Source: Pedococcus sp. 5OH_020
GTDB taxonomy: Bacteria; Actinomycetota; Actinomycetes; Actinomycetales; Dermatophilaceae
NCBI RefSeq assembly: GCF_027812955.1
Contig: NZ_JAPYZV010000001.1
Span: forward strand, 485,769-549,768
Direction: 5' to 3'
DNA: 64,000 nucleotides
Made by a program: the position numbers and the translations under genes. The notes beneath the pieces were generated by a model. The model had not been told where the DNA came from, made no database searches, and worked only from the letters and a program-made list of their open reading frames with translations. Shown here piece by piece: positions 15,876-23,952 of this stretch (position 1 is its first letter; every line of letters starts with the position of its first letter).

Positions 15876-17975
15876 ATGTCACCTCACCCAGAGCCCGTCA
15901 GTCCCCTGCGCCGCCTCCGCCGCCATGGGATCGCCCTCGTCGCGATAGCGGGTCTGGTGGTGACCACCGTCGCGACCGCTGGCAGCGCGGCGGCGGTCGA
16001 GAGCTACGGCCGGCCCGCCTCCAGCACCATGGACCTCGTCGGACACGGCTATGGGCACGGCCATGGAATGTCGCAGTGGGGCGCCTACGGAGCGGCCAGC
16101 AGCGGGCTCACGTGGCGGCAGATCATGGCGTTCTACTACCCGGGAACCGCCGTGAGCGGGGCCTACGGGGACCCCACCCTCCGCGTCCAGCTCCGGATCC
16201 TCGGCAGCGCGGACACGGAGGTCGTGTGGGCGTCGGGGCTGACCCTCACCGACGGCACGCGGACCATCACGCTGCCTCACACCGCCGGTACCTCCACCAT
16301 CGCCGCCTGGCGCATCACCGTGCCCAGCGGCGGAGGGTCGTTCCTGCTCCAGTGGCGGACGGCGACCTCGGGCTGGACGACGGACGGGGCCTTCAAGGGC
16401 TCCAGATCGCCCCTGACCTTCGCCACTCCCAGCGGCGTCCTGCGCGTCGTCCTGCCCTCGGGGAACCTGCGCGACTACCGCGGGGCCGTGACGGCGCTGC
16501 TGTCGGGCAGCGGTCTCATGAGCGTCAACCGGGTGCCGATGAACACGTACCTGAACAGCGTGGTGCCGAGCGAGATGCCGGCCGGCTGGGCCGTCGAGGC
16601 GCTGCGCGCGCAGGCGGTCGCGGCGCGCACGTACGCGGCCTTCGACAGGGCGTCCAAGTCCTCCACCGCGACCTACGACACGTGTGACACGACGGCGTGC
16701 CAGATGTACTCCGGCGTCGCCGACTACTCGCCCAGCGGCACGCTGACAGCGGCCCACGAGTTCGCCTCGTCCACCTCCGCGGTCAGCGCGACCATCGGTC
16801 AGGTCGTGACCTACGGCGGCAGTCTCGCCTTCACCCAGTTCAGCGCCTCCAACGGCGGGTGGATGTCGGCAGGCGTGCAGCCCTACCTGGTCGCGAAGGT
16901 CGATCCCTACGACGGCGTGCACCCGTCGAGCGCACACGACTGGACGTTGAGCTTCCCGGTCTCCTCGCTGGAGACAGCGTTCCCCTCGACCGGTCGGTTC
17001 GCCAGGCTGGAGATGCTCTCACGGGATAGTCACGGGGACCTCGGGGGAAGGATCACGAGTATCAGGGTGGTCGGTGCCAGCGGCTCCGAGACCATGACCG
17101 GCCCACAGTTCCAGGTGCGGCTCAACGGCGTTCTCGCCGGCCAGGGCCGGGCGACTCTGAGGTCCGAGTGGTTCGCGGTGACGAGCGCGCCGGCGGTGTC
17201 GAGCCCTGCCTTCCCACGGGACGTCTCCGACGACGGAATGGCGGACCTGCTGGCCGTGACGTCGGGTGGGACCCTGCAGGTGGTCAAGGGCAACGGCGCC
17301 TCCGGGTTCGCGTCGCCCATGTCGGCGGGCGGTGGCTGGGGCTCCTTCACCCTGGTCCGCGCGGCCGGCCCGTTCGGCGCGGACAACCGGGGAGACCTCG
17401 TGGCCCGGCGCAGCGACGGCAGCCTGTGGTACTACCCCGGCTCGAGCACTGGTGCCTTCACGACCGCGCCGGTCCCGCTGGGGACCGGGTGGAACAGCTT
17501 CGACGAGGTCGCCGCGCCTGGGGACTGGAACGGCGACCACCACAACGACCTGCTCGCCCGGGAGACCGCCACCGGGCGATTGTGGCTCTACCCCGGCACC
17601 GGGGACGGGCGGCTGGGCAGCCCGAGCGTCGTCGGGACCGGGTGGAACGGGATGCGCCAGATCCTGTCCAGCGGCGACTTCACCGGTGACGGCAAGAGCG
17701 ACGTCCTGGCTCTCAGCACCACGAACATCCTGTACGTGTACCCCGGCAACGGCGCCGGCGGCTGGCTGGCCAGGCGGGTGGTCACGCGGGGCTTCGGCTC
17801 GTTCAACGCGCTGGTCGGCCCGGGCGACGTGACCGGCGACGGCAGGGCGGACCTGCTCGGCCGCCGGACCAGCGACGGGGCGATGGTGCTGTATGCCGGT
17901 AACGGTCTGGGCGGGGTCGCGACCGGCACCGTGGCGCTGACGGGTTGGGGCGGCTACTCGAAGGTCGTCCCGTAG
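15876..17975 (+). CDS. Secreted SpoIID/LytB-domain protein with FG-GAP/VCBS repeat tail
   Basis: Predicted peptidoglycan lytic transglycosylase acting outside the membrane. A basic start and signal peptide (to about AAAVES) lead into a SpoIID/LytB domain. The family core MNTYLNSVVPSEMP...QAVAARTYA lies at ~223-255, with Glu233 at the position of the catalytic Glu of SpoIID, preceded by a GHGYGHGHGMSQWGA block typical of the family. C-terminal FG-GAP-like repeats span ~450-699. The ATG follows GGAG at 15867-15870. It is divergent from the amidase with 165 bp between; denuding transglycosylase plus amidase recalls the SpoIID/SpoIIP pair, although this amidase is of another family. Confidence 0.88.
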   Translation: MSPHPEPVSPLRRLRRHGIALVAIAGLVVTTVATAGSAAAVESYGRPASSTMDLVGHGYGHGHGMSQWGAYGAASSGLTWRQIMAFYYPGTAVSGAYGDPTLRVQLRILGSADTEVVWASGLTLTDGTRTITLPHTAGTSTIAAWRITVPSGGGSFLLQWRTATSGWTTDGAFKGSRSPLTFATPSGVLRVVLPSGNLRDYRGAVTALLSGSGLMSVNRVPMNTYLNSVVPSEMPAGWAVEALRAQAVAARTYAAFDRASKSSTATYDTCDTTACQMYSGVADYSPSGTLTAAHEFASSTSAVSATIGQVVTYGGSLAFTQFSASNGGWMSAGVQPYLVAKVDPYDGVHPSSAHDWTLSFPVSSLETAFPSTGRFARLEMLSRDSHGDLGGRITSIRVVGASGSETMTGPQFQVRLNGVLAGQGRATLRSEWFAVTSAPAVSSPAFPRDVSDDGMADLLAVTSGGTLQVVKGNGASGFASPMSAGGGWGSFTLVRAAGPFGADNRGDLVARRSDGSLWYYPGSSTGAFTTAPVPLGTGWNSFDEVAAPGDWNGDHHNDLLARETATGRLWLYPGTGDGRLGSPSVVGTGWNGMRQILSSGDFTGDGKSDVLALSTTNILYVYPGNGAGGWLARRVVTRGFGSFNALVGPGDVTGDGRADLLGRRTSDGAMVLYAGNGLGGVATGTVALTGWGGYSKVVP

Positions 17976-18002
17976 GGCCGGCGCTGCGGGGATAGGGTGT
18001 CT

Positions 18003-18025
18003 GGCGGGTCCGGGACGGATCCGCC
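18003..18025 (+). terminator. Strong 9-bp hairpin between the SpoIID-like and DegT genes
   Basis: GGCGGGTCC pairs with GGATCCGCC (one G-T wobble) around a GGGAC loop, 28 nt after the SpoIID-like stop codon. There is no T-tract, as is usual in high-GC actinobacteria. A TAGGGT box at 17993-17998 means it could instead be the 5' leader hairpin of the next gene. Confidence 0.45.
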
Positions 18026-18057
18026 CATCCCACGGCGGCCAGGGGTCGCCACAGAGA

Positions 18058-18069
18058 CGGAGGTCTCCG
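18058..18069 (+). promoter_or_regulatory. Shine-Dalgarno inside a palindrome upstream of the DegT gene
   Basis: CGGAGGTCTCCG is self-complementary and contains the GGAGG ribosome-binding site of the ATG at 18074. Together with the hairpin at 18003-18025 this leader could modulate translation, but the loop is tight and the effect is unproven. Confidence 0.35.
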
Positions 18070-18073
18070 CCGT

Positions 18074-19168
18074 ATGACCGACTTCATCCCTGCCGCCAAG
18101 CCCATCATCGGCGACGAGGAACGGGCCGCGGTGGACCGGGTCATGCGGTCGGGGATGCTGGCCCAGGGTCCCGAGGTGAAGGCGTTCGAGGAGGAGTTCT
18201 CTGCGCACTTCGGGCTCGGTCGCTCCTGCGTCGCCGTGAACTCCGGCACCTCGGGCCTCCATCTGGGCCTGCTCGCCAGCGGGGTCGGCGCGGGTGACGA
18301 GGTCATCGTGCCGTCGTTCACCTTCGCCGCGACCGCCAACTCGGTCGCTCTGACGGGCGCGACCCCGGTGTTCGCCGACATCGACCCGGACAGCTTCTGT
18401 CTGGACGCGGCGTCCGTCGAGGCGTGTGTCACCAAGCGGACGGTCGGCGTCATGCCGGTGCACCTCTACGGCCACCCGGCGCACATGCCCGCACTGCAGG
18501 CCGTTGCCGACCGGCATGGCCTGCAGCTGTTCGAGGATGCGGCGCAGGCCCACGGTGCCTCGCTGGGCGGCACGCCGGTCGGCGCTTTCGGCGCCTTTGC
18601 CATGTTCTCGCTCTACCCGACCAAGAACATGACGTCGGGCGAGGGCGGCATGGTCTCTGTCGCCACCCCGGAGACCGAGCGCCTGATGCGGCTCTACCGG
18701 AACCAGGGCATGGAGCGGCAGTACGAGAACGAGGTCGTCGGGTTCAACAACCGGATGACCGACCTCCACGCCGCCATCGGCCGCGTGCAGCTGACGAAGG
18801 TGGGCGCCTGGACCACGGGACGCCAGGAGAATGCCGCTTTCCTCTCAGCCCACCTGGAGGGAGTGACGCCGCCCCCGGTCGCCGACGGCGCGGTACACGT
18901 CTACCACCAGTACACGGTTCGCGTGCCCGAGGACCGCGACGGACTGGCGAAGGCCCTTCGCGCGGAGCACAACATCGGCTCGGGGATGTTCTACCCGATC
19001 CCCAACCACGAGCTGGCACCGTTCGAGCACTCGCCGAACGCCGTCCTCCCGCAGACCGCCCGCGCGGCGGCCGAGTGCCTTTCGCTGCCGGTGCACCCGT
19101 CGCTGTCACAGGGCGACCTCGAGCGGATCGTCACTGCAGTCAACGCCCTGGCGGCTGCAGGCGCCTGA
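18074..19168 (+). CDS. DegT/DnrJ/EryC1/StrS family PLP-dependent sugar aminotransferase
   Basis: Transfers an amino group, usually from glutamate, onto a keto-sugar nucleotide, making an amino sugar for surface glycans. The 364 residues cover a complete fold-type I enzyme. The PLP lysine is Lys184 in SLYPTKNMTSGEGG, and the cofactor-binding FEDAAQAHGA motif and the N-terminal SGTSGLHLGL are present. The start is ATG 18074, 11 nt after GGAGG. It stands alone between an envelope hydrolase and a convergent CoA transferase. The sugar substrate cannot be read from the sequence. Confidence 0.9.
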   Translation: MTDFIPAAKPIIGDEERAAVDRVMRSGMLAQGPEVKAFEEEFSAHFGLGRSCVAVNSGTSGLHLGLLASGVGAGDEVIVPSFTFAATANSVALTGATPVFADIDPDSFCLDAASVEACVTKRTVGVMPVHLYGHPAHMPALQAVADRHGLQLFEDAAQAHGASLGGTPVGAFGAFAMFSLYPTKNMTSGEGGMVSVATPETERLMRLYRNQGMERQYENEVVGFNNRMTDLHAAIGRVQLTKVGAWTTGRQENAAFLSAHLEGVTPPPVADGAVHVYHQYTVRVPEDRDGLAKALRAEHNIGSGMFYPIPNHELAPFEHSPNAVLPQTARAAAECLSLPVHPSLSQGDLERIVTAVNALAAAGA

Positions 19169-19210
19169 CCACCCTCGGCGACTCCTCGGCGGGCCGTCCA
19201 GGCGGTCTTG

Positions 19211-19849
19211 CTACGGCAGGTCGGTGCTGAAGCGCGGTTCGGTCCTGGTGCGGACCTCGTCCTCGGTGACGCCTTCGGCGAGCTCGCGCAGGACCAGGCC
19301 GTCGGGGGTGACGTCGAAGACGCACAGGTCGGTGATGATGCGTTGCACGACGCCGCGTCCGGTGTAGGGCAGCGAGCACTCGTTCACGATCTTGTACGAG
19401 CCGTCGCGGGCGGTGTGCTCCATCAGGACGATGACCTTCTTGGCGCCGTGGACCAGGTCCATCGCCCCGCCCATGCCCTTGACCATCCTGCCGGGGATCA
19501 TCCAGTTCGCGATGTCGCCGGTGGCCGAGACCTGCATGGCACCCAGGATCGCGGCGTCGACCTTGCCACCGCGGATCATCCCGAAGCTGGTGGCCGAGTC
19601 GAAGAACGACGCGCCGCGACGCAGCGTCACCGTCTCCTTCCCGGCATTGATCAGGTCCGGGTCCTCCTCGCCGTCGACCGGGTACGCACCCACGCCGAGG
19701 ATCCCGTTCTCTGACTGCAGGACGATCTCGACGTCGTCGGGCACGTAGTTCGGGACCAGCGTCGGCAGGCCGATCCCCAGGTTGACGTAGGAGCCGTCGG
19801 ACAGCTCGCGGGCAGCCCGGGCCGCCATCTGCTCACGGGTCAGCGCCAT
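19211..19849 (-). CDS. scoB: 3-oxoacid CoA-transferase, subunit B
   Basis: Beta subunit of a succinyl-CoA:3-ketoacid (or acetoacetate-type) CoA transferase, used in ketone-body and branched acid breakdown. The 212-residue protein has the catalytic Glu47 in LQSENG, the site of the glutamyl-CoA intermediate, and the conserved [15 protein letters not shown] block. It follows subunit A by 3 nt and is certainly co-translated. The exact 3-oxoacid is undetermined. Confidence 0.9.
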   Translation of the reverse strand: MALTREQMAARAARELSDGSYVNLGIGLPTLVPNYVPDDVEIVLQSENGILGVGAYPVDGEEDPDLINAGKETVTLRRGASFFDSATSFGMIRGGKVDAAILGAMQVSATGDIANWMIPGRMVKGMGGAMDLVHGAKKVIVLMEHTARDGSYKIVNECSLPYTGRGVVQRIITDLCVFDVTPDGLVLRELAEGVTEDEVRTRTEPRFSTDLP

Positions 19850-19852
19850 CGC

Positions 19853-20722
19853 TCAGCCCTCCTGGCCGGTGCTGGGACGCAGGCTGTCGGTGGTGGCGGG
19901 GGTCTCGCTGCCCGCGCCGGCGCCAGGCGTCACGGAGGCGTCGACCGCGTCCTGACGGGGCCGGACGGTCCGGCGCTCGATGCGCTTCTCGCCCGCCTGC
20001 TCGGCGGTCAATGCCAGCACCCGGTGAACGTAGATGCCGGGCAGGTGCACCGAGTCGGGGTCCAGCTCACCGGGCTCGACCAGCTCCTCGACCTCGGCCA
20101 CCGTCACTCGGCCGGCCATCGCCGCGAGGGGGTTGAAGTTGCGGGCCGACCGGTTGAACACCAGGTTGCCGTGGCGGTCGCCCTTCCACGCCCGGACCAG
20201 CCCGAAGTCGGCGACGATGGCCCGCTCCAGGACGAACTCCTTCTCCACCCCCTCGACCGTGAACACCTTCGTCTCCTTCGCCGGCGACGCCTTCGCCACG
20301 GTCCCGTCGGCGGCGTACAGCCACGGCAGGCCACCCTGCGCGACCTGCGTACCGGCCCCGGTCACCGTGTAGAACGCCGGGATCCCCGAACCGCCGGCGC
20401 GCAGCCGCTCGGCCAGCGTCCCCTGCGGCGTCAGCTCGACCTCCAGCTCCCCGGAGAGGTACTGCCGCTCGAACTCCTTGTTCTCCCCGACGTAGGAGGA
20501 CACCATCCGGCGTATCCGCTTGTCCTTCAACAGGATCCCGAGCCCCCAGTCGTCCACCCCACAGTTGTTGCTGATCGCCTCCAGGTCGCCGACCCCCGCA
20601 TCGTGGATGGCCCGGATCAGCACACTGGGGATGCCGCACAACCCGAACCCACCCACCGCCAGGGAGGAGCCGTCGACGATCCCTTCGATGGCCTCGGCTA
20701 CCGAGGAGACGACCTTGTCCAT
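19853..20722 (-). CDS. scoA: 3-oxoacid CoA-transferase, subunit A
   Basis: Alpha subunit of the same transferase. Family landmarks are SLAVGGFGLCGIP near residue 20, ISNNCGVDDWGLG and the SSYVGENKEFERQYL block that closes over CoA. At 289 residues it is about 40-50 longer than usual; the extra part is a Pro/Thr/Ser/Gly-rich low-complexity tail after GEKRIERR. ATG 20722 is six nucleotides after a TAGAGT -10 with no Shine-Dalgarno, so the operon is probably leaderless. Confidence 0.9.
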   Translation of the reverse strand: MDKVVSSVAEAIEGIVDGSSLAVGGFGLCGIPSVLIRAIHDAGVGDLEAISNNCGVDDWGLGILLKDKRIRRMVSSYVGENKEFERQYLSGELEVELTPQGTLAERLRAGGSGIPAFYTVTGAGTQVAQGGLPWLYAADGTVAKASPAKETKVFTVEGVEKEFVLERAIVADFGLVRAWKGDRHGNLVFNRSARNFNPLAAMAGRVTVAEVEELVEPGELDPDSVHLPGIYVHRVLALTAEQAGEKRIERRTVRPRQDAVDASVTPGAGAGSETPATTDSLRPSTGQEG

Positions 20723-20728
20723 GGCCGG

Positions 20729-20734
20729 ACTCTA
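20729..20734 (-). promoter_or_regulatory. -10 box TAGAGT of the CoA-transferase operon (leaderless)
   Basis: On the minus strand TAGAGT ends six nucleotides before the ATG at 20722, so the transcript should start at or next to the start codon. Confidence 0.45.
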
Positions 20735-20882
20735 TCCGCCGGGGGATCCGCCTCGTTGCCAGGTTGGCCGCTTTGCGGGAGCCGCGGCGCGTGAGAGCCC
20801 GCGACCACCTCGGGCCGTGGACCACATCGGCCGTTCGGCGGAGAACCGGCTAATTCCGCGGTTGTAGTTCACCCGAAGCCCT

Positions 20883-20946
20883 TGTGACTGCTGAGCACCG
20901 ATGGGACAAATGTCCTGCCTGTTCCGGCGGTTGCCTCCTGTGACTG
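20883..20946. promoter_or_regulatory. Repeated TGTGACTG motifs upstream of a peptidoglycan peptidase
   Basis: TGTGACTG occurs at 20883-20890 and 20939-20946, 56 bp apart, in the 288-bp divergent region before the LAS-type peptidase. The reverse complement contains GTCACA, the core of reported mycobacterial MtrA sites. A GGACA-AA-TGTCC inverted repeat lies between them. Binding is speculative. Confidence 0.25.
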
Positions 20947-21010
20947 ATGGTTCCGGTGCCCACTCGTTCCCCGCGCCGCGTGCCGGCGCCGTCCTCCACT
21001 GGAGAGCTTC

Positions 21011-22678
21011 GTGTCGCGTGTCGCCCGCGCTGTAGGGGTCTTGACGATCCCCGTCATCACCGTCCCCTTCGCCGTGACGACGGCGGAGGCGGCGGGGCTG
21101 CCCAAGCTCCCCTCGAAGTCGCTGCCCGGCGCGCTGGACGTCGCCCCTCCGTACGAGGCGCAGCGACTCTGCGACCCTGTCGCGAAGCCCGGTGTGGTGG
21201 CCTTCGCGAAGCTCATGACCTCCAACTACGGCGTCGGCAGCGCGGCCTGGGGGATAACCCGGAACTGCAACAGCGGCGTGACGGAACACTCTGAAGGCCG
21301 GGCCTGGGACTGGATGCTCAGCGTCGACAAGCCTGGCGAGAAGGCCATCGCCGACGCCGTCACGCAGTGGCTCTCGGCGCCCGACGCCCAGGGTCGGCCC
21401 GGTGCCATGGCGCGGCGGTTCGGGATCATGTACATCATCTGGAACAAGAGGATGTGGCGGGTCTACGACCCGGCTCGGGGGTGGGCGGCATACACAGGCC
21501 CGGTCCCACACACCGACCACGTCCACTTCTCCTTCTCCTGGGACGGCGCCTACGCCCGCACGTCGTGGTGGACCGGCAGAGCCCTGACCACAGTGGACCT
21601 CGGCCCGGCTGCCGCGCCGAAACCGACGACGCCACCACAGGCGCCTTCGGCCGTCTACTCGCTGCTGGTCGTGGGCTCGACCGGGGCGGACGTGGCGCTC
21701 GCGCAGCGGGTGCTGGGCGTCACGGCGGACGGCGTCTTCGGACCGAAGACGCTGGCCGCTCTCCAGACCTGGCAGCGGGCGCACGGCCTGAAGGTGACAG
21801 GGCAGCTCGATGCCGCCACCTGGGCGAAGATGGTGGCGCTCAAGCTGGTTCCGCCGCGCGGTGCCACTGCGCCGGCGACGCCGGTCCCGGCCCCCGTGAC
21901 ACCTGCGCCCGTGACCCCTGTGCCTCACACACCTGTGCCTCACACACCGACACCGGTGCCTGCCACGCCGACCCCCGCCACAGCCCTGGCGCCCTACGCC
22001 AAGCTGACGCTGCGCCACGGGTCGAGCGGCGCGGCGGTCACAGCGCTGCAGAAGGCGCTCGGCGTCACGGCCGACGGGCAGTTCGGCCCCAAGACGGAGG
22101 CGGCCGTCAAGGCGTTCCAGTCACGCCGCAACCTGCCCGCCACGGGCATCGTGGGGCCCACCACGTGGGCCGCCCTCATGACCGCGAGCTCGGCGGGGTC
22201 GAGCTCGACAGCCTCCCGGTCGACGACCACCCCGCGGACGAGCACGCCGTACACCGCGCTCATGTCCACGGTCCTGCGGGCCGGGTCACGCGGCGCGGCG
22301 GTCAAGACGCTGCAGCGCGCGCTCGGTGGCGTCGCGGTCGACGGTGCCTACGGTGCGCGCACCGTCGCCGCTGTGAGCGCCTTCCAGAAGGCACACCGCC
22401 TCCCGACGACAGGCGTCACGGACGCCAAGGTATGGCAGGCGCTGGAGCGACGCGACTACCCGCTGCGTGCGTACTACGCGACCGTGCTTCGGCCGGGGTC
22501 GCGCGGAGCAGCCGTCACGGCGCTGCAGAAGGGGCTGGGGATCACCGCCGACGGGAGCTTCGGGCCACAGACGCAGAATGCCGTCAAAGCCCTCCAGGGC
22601 CGTGCCAAGCTCGCTCGCACCGGCGTGGTCGCCACCTTGACCTGGCAGGCTCTCGAGGCCGAGCTCCGCCGCCGCTAG
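21011..22678 (+). CDS. Secreted LAS-type cell-wall peptidase with four PG_binding_1 repeats
   Basis: Exported protein of 555 residues: signal peptide ending near TTAEA-A, then an ARB_07466-like peptidase domain (~40-195) with EHSEGRAWDW (HxxxxxxD) and HTDHVHFSF (HxH), the zinc-ligand pattern of LAS metallopeptidases such as D-Ala-D-Ala carboxypeptidases. Four peptidoglycan-binding repeats follow (about 214-281, 328-393, 416-480, 482-555), each with the ALGVTADGxFGPKTxxAVxxFQ pattern, separated by a Pro/Thr/Val linker (~293-327) and a Ser/Thr linker. The GTG start has GGAGAG seven nucleotides upstream. The substrate bond is unproven. Its last 4 bp overlap the convergent TIGR03089 gene. Confidence 0.85.
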   Translation: MSRVARAVGVLTIPVITVPFAVTTAEAAGLPKLPSKSLPGALDVAPPYEAQRLCDPVAKPGVVAFAKLMTSNYGVGSAAWGITRNCNSGVTEHSEGRAWDWMLSVDKPGEKAIADAVTQWLSAPDAQGRPGAMARRFGIMYIIWNKRMWRVYDPARGWAAYTGPVPHTDHVHFSFSWDGAYARTSWWTGRALTTVDLGPAAAPKPTTPPQAPSAVYSLLVVGSTGADVALAQRVLGVTADGVFGPKTLAALQTWQRAHGLKVTGQLDAATWAKMVALKLVPPRGATAPATPVPAPVTPAPVTPVPHTPVPHTPTPVPATPTPATALAPYAKLTLRHGSSGAAVTALQKALGVTADGQFGPKTEAAVKAFQSRRNLPATGIVGPTTWAALMTASSAGSSSTASRSTTTPRTSTPYTALMSTVLRAGSRGAAVKTLQRALGGVAVDGAYGARTVAAVSAFQKAHRLPTTGVTDAKVWQALERRDYPLRAYYATVLRPGSRGAAVTALQKGLGITADGSFGPQTQNAVKALQGRAKLARTGVVATLTWQALEAELRRR

Positions 22679-23385
22679 ACTTCGAGCGTCACGCCCTCGG
22701 AGGCGAGCCTCGCGACCCGCCCGCCCTCCGGTTCAGGCCCTCGGGAGATCACCACTGAGCCGTCCACCGCCCAGGCGGCGAGGGCCGTGGACAGCACCTC
22801 GTCGAGGTGGGCCGCGGTGGTGTGCACCCGGGAGCCGACGGGCCAGTCGCGGTCAGGCACGACCGCGCTGTACGCCGTGCCCGCGCCGCGGTGCCGAAGC
22901 GCGACGTCGCCGGGGGCCGGCTCGGCCCACACACTGAGCTGGTCGCCATACGTGGAGAGCTCGCTCGCCTCGTCCATCACGCCGGCGGGCACCGGCGCGC
23001 CCGCCTTCCGGGCCAGGGCGGGCAGGGTAACCAGCACAGACGGCACGGTGGCCGCCGAGATGGTCTCCGGGTCGTCGCCGACCACAAGGTCGGACTCTGC
23101 CTCGCCGAGCACCAGCGTCGCGCCGACGGACCACACGGCGAGTGCCCAGTAGAGCGCGCGCCAGTGTGGCGGGAGGGCCAGCCGGACCAGCGAGCCGGGG
23201 CCGAGATCCCATTCCTCCTGCAAGGCGTTCGCTGCCTTGGCGACCCAGTTGGCCAGCACTTTGGCACTGAGCTCGATGCGCTCGCCCTTGGCGGCCCCGG
23301 GGCTGTCCTCGTAGAAGGTCACCCGCGGTCGACCCGGGTCCGAGCGCACCAGGGCCGCGAGGACCTCTGCCGGAGTGGCTGCCAT
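22675..23385 (-). CDS. TIGR03089 family protein (AMP-ligase N-terminal-like, function unknown)
   Basis: An actinobacterial family of unknown function. The 236 residues resemble the start of the AMP-binding (acyl-CoA synthetase) fold: a substrate-entry helix region LSAKVLANWVAKAANALQ and LGPGSLVRLALPPHWRALYWALAVW are visible, but the P-loop-like signature and the C-terminal half of a ligase are absent. The ATG at 23385 overlaps the stop of the TagD-like gene by one base (TGATG), so it is co-translated with that cytidylyltransferase. No reaction should be assigned. Confidence 0.8.
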   Translation of the reverse strand: MAATPAEVLAALVRSDPGRPRVTFYEDSPGAAKGERIELSAKVLANWVAKAANALQEEWDLGPGSLVRLALPPHWRALYWALAVWSVGATLVLGEAESDLVVGDDPETISAATVPSVLVTLPALARKAGAPVPAGVMDEASELSTYGDQLSVWAEPAPGDVALRHRGAGTAYSAVVPDRDWPVGSRVHTTAAHLDEVLSTALAAWAVDGSVVISRGPEPEGGRVARLASEGVTLEV

Positions 23386-23819
23386 CAAGCGGTGTTGGCG
23401 ATGTGCTCGATGAGCTCTGTCGTCGACACCGAGGGGGTGCGCGGGAAGTAGACGACCTCGCAGAGGTCCGACACGAAGTCGAAGCGCCCCTTCCAGTCGT
23501 CGCCCATGGCCAGGACATCGGCCCGGTGCTCGACGATGTAGTCCCGCTTGAGCTCCAGGCTCTCCTCCACGAACACCTCGTCGACGAACGCGAGGCTGCT
23601 CACGATCTCGACCCTCTCGTCCTGGGAGAAGACGGGCGCACGGCCCTTCTTCTTCTCGTTGAGCGCGTCGGCCGAGACCCCGACGACCAGGCGGTCGCCC
23701 AGAGCCGCCGCGCGCTTGAGGATCCGGATGTGTCCCACATGCAGCACGTCGAACGTCCCGAACGTGATGACCGTGCGGGGGCGGGCGGCAGGGTCCGCGG
23801 ACGTGTCGGCTGCAGGCAT
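23385..23819 (-). CDS. tagD: Glycerol-3-phosphate cytidylyltransferase-like protein (TagD family)
   Basis: Cytoplasmic nucleotidyltransferase that should join CTP and glycerol-3-phosphate to give CDP-glycerol. GTFDVLHVGH (21-30) carries the HxGH active site; MGDDWKGRFD and RTPSVSTTELI match the TagD-specific WKG and RTxxxSTT motifs. It is 144 residues, a little longer than the usual ~130 because of a Pro/Ala N-terminal tail. The ATG is seven nucleotides after a TAACCT -10 without a Shine-Dalgarno. It would supply donor for the two TagF-like enzymes 18-20 kb away. Related cytidylyltransferases use other alcohol phosphates, so the substrate is likely but unproven. Confidence 0.85.
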   Translation of the reverse strand: MPAADTSADPAARPRTVITFGTFDVLHVGHIRILKRAAALGDRLVVGVSADALNEKKKGRAPVFSQDERVEIVSSLAFVDEVFVEESLELKRDYIVEHRADVLAMGDDWKGRFDFVSDLCEVVYFPRTPSVSTTELIEHIANTA

Positions 23820-23826
23820 GGGCGTG

Positions 23827-23832
23827 AGGTTA
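23827..23832 (-). promoter_or_regulatory. -10 box TAACCT of tagD-TIGR03089 (leaderless)
   Basis: TAACCT on the minus strand ends seven nucleotides before ATG 23819 and no Shine-Dalgarno intervenes. Confidence 0.4.
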
Positions 23833-23938
23833 TCGCGATCACCTCACCGGCTCACCTCCTCGGATGGACGACGGCCCGCCCGCGGCGGCGGCTCAGCGAC
23901 GACTTCGTACCGAGGACCGGCGACGGGGGACCGCGCAG

Positions 23939-23944
23939 TAGCGT
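23939..23944 (+). promoter_or_regulatory. -10 box TAGCGT before the 704-residue membrane protein (leaderless)
   Basis: TAGCGT ends eight nucleotides before GTG 23953, which supports that start over the much longer open frame. Confidence 0.4.
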
Positions 23945-23952
23945 TGCGGCCT

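Noticed and set aside
20850-21010. Cyclic di-AMP (ydaO-type) riboswitch before the peptidase gene
   Set aside because: Common upstream of actinobacterial wall hydrolases, but none of the conserved purine-rich loops I know from that class are visible.
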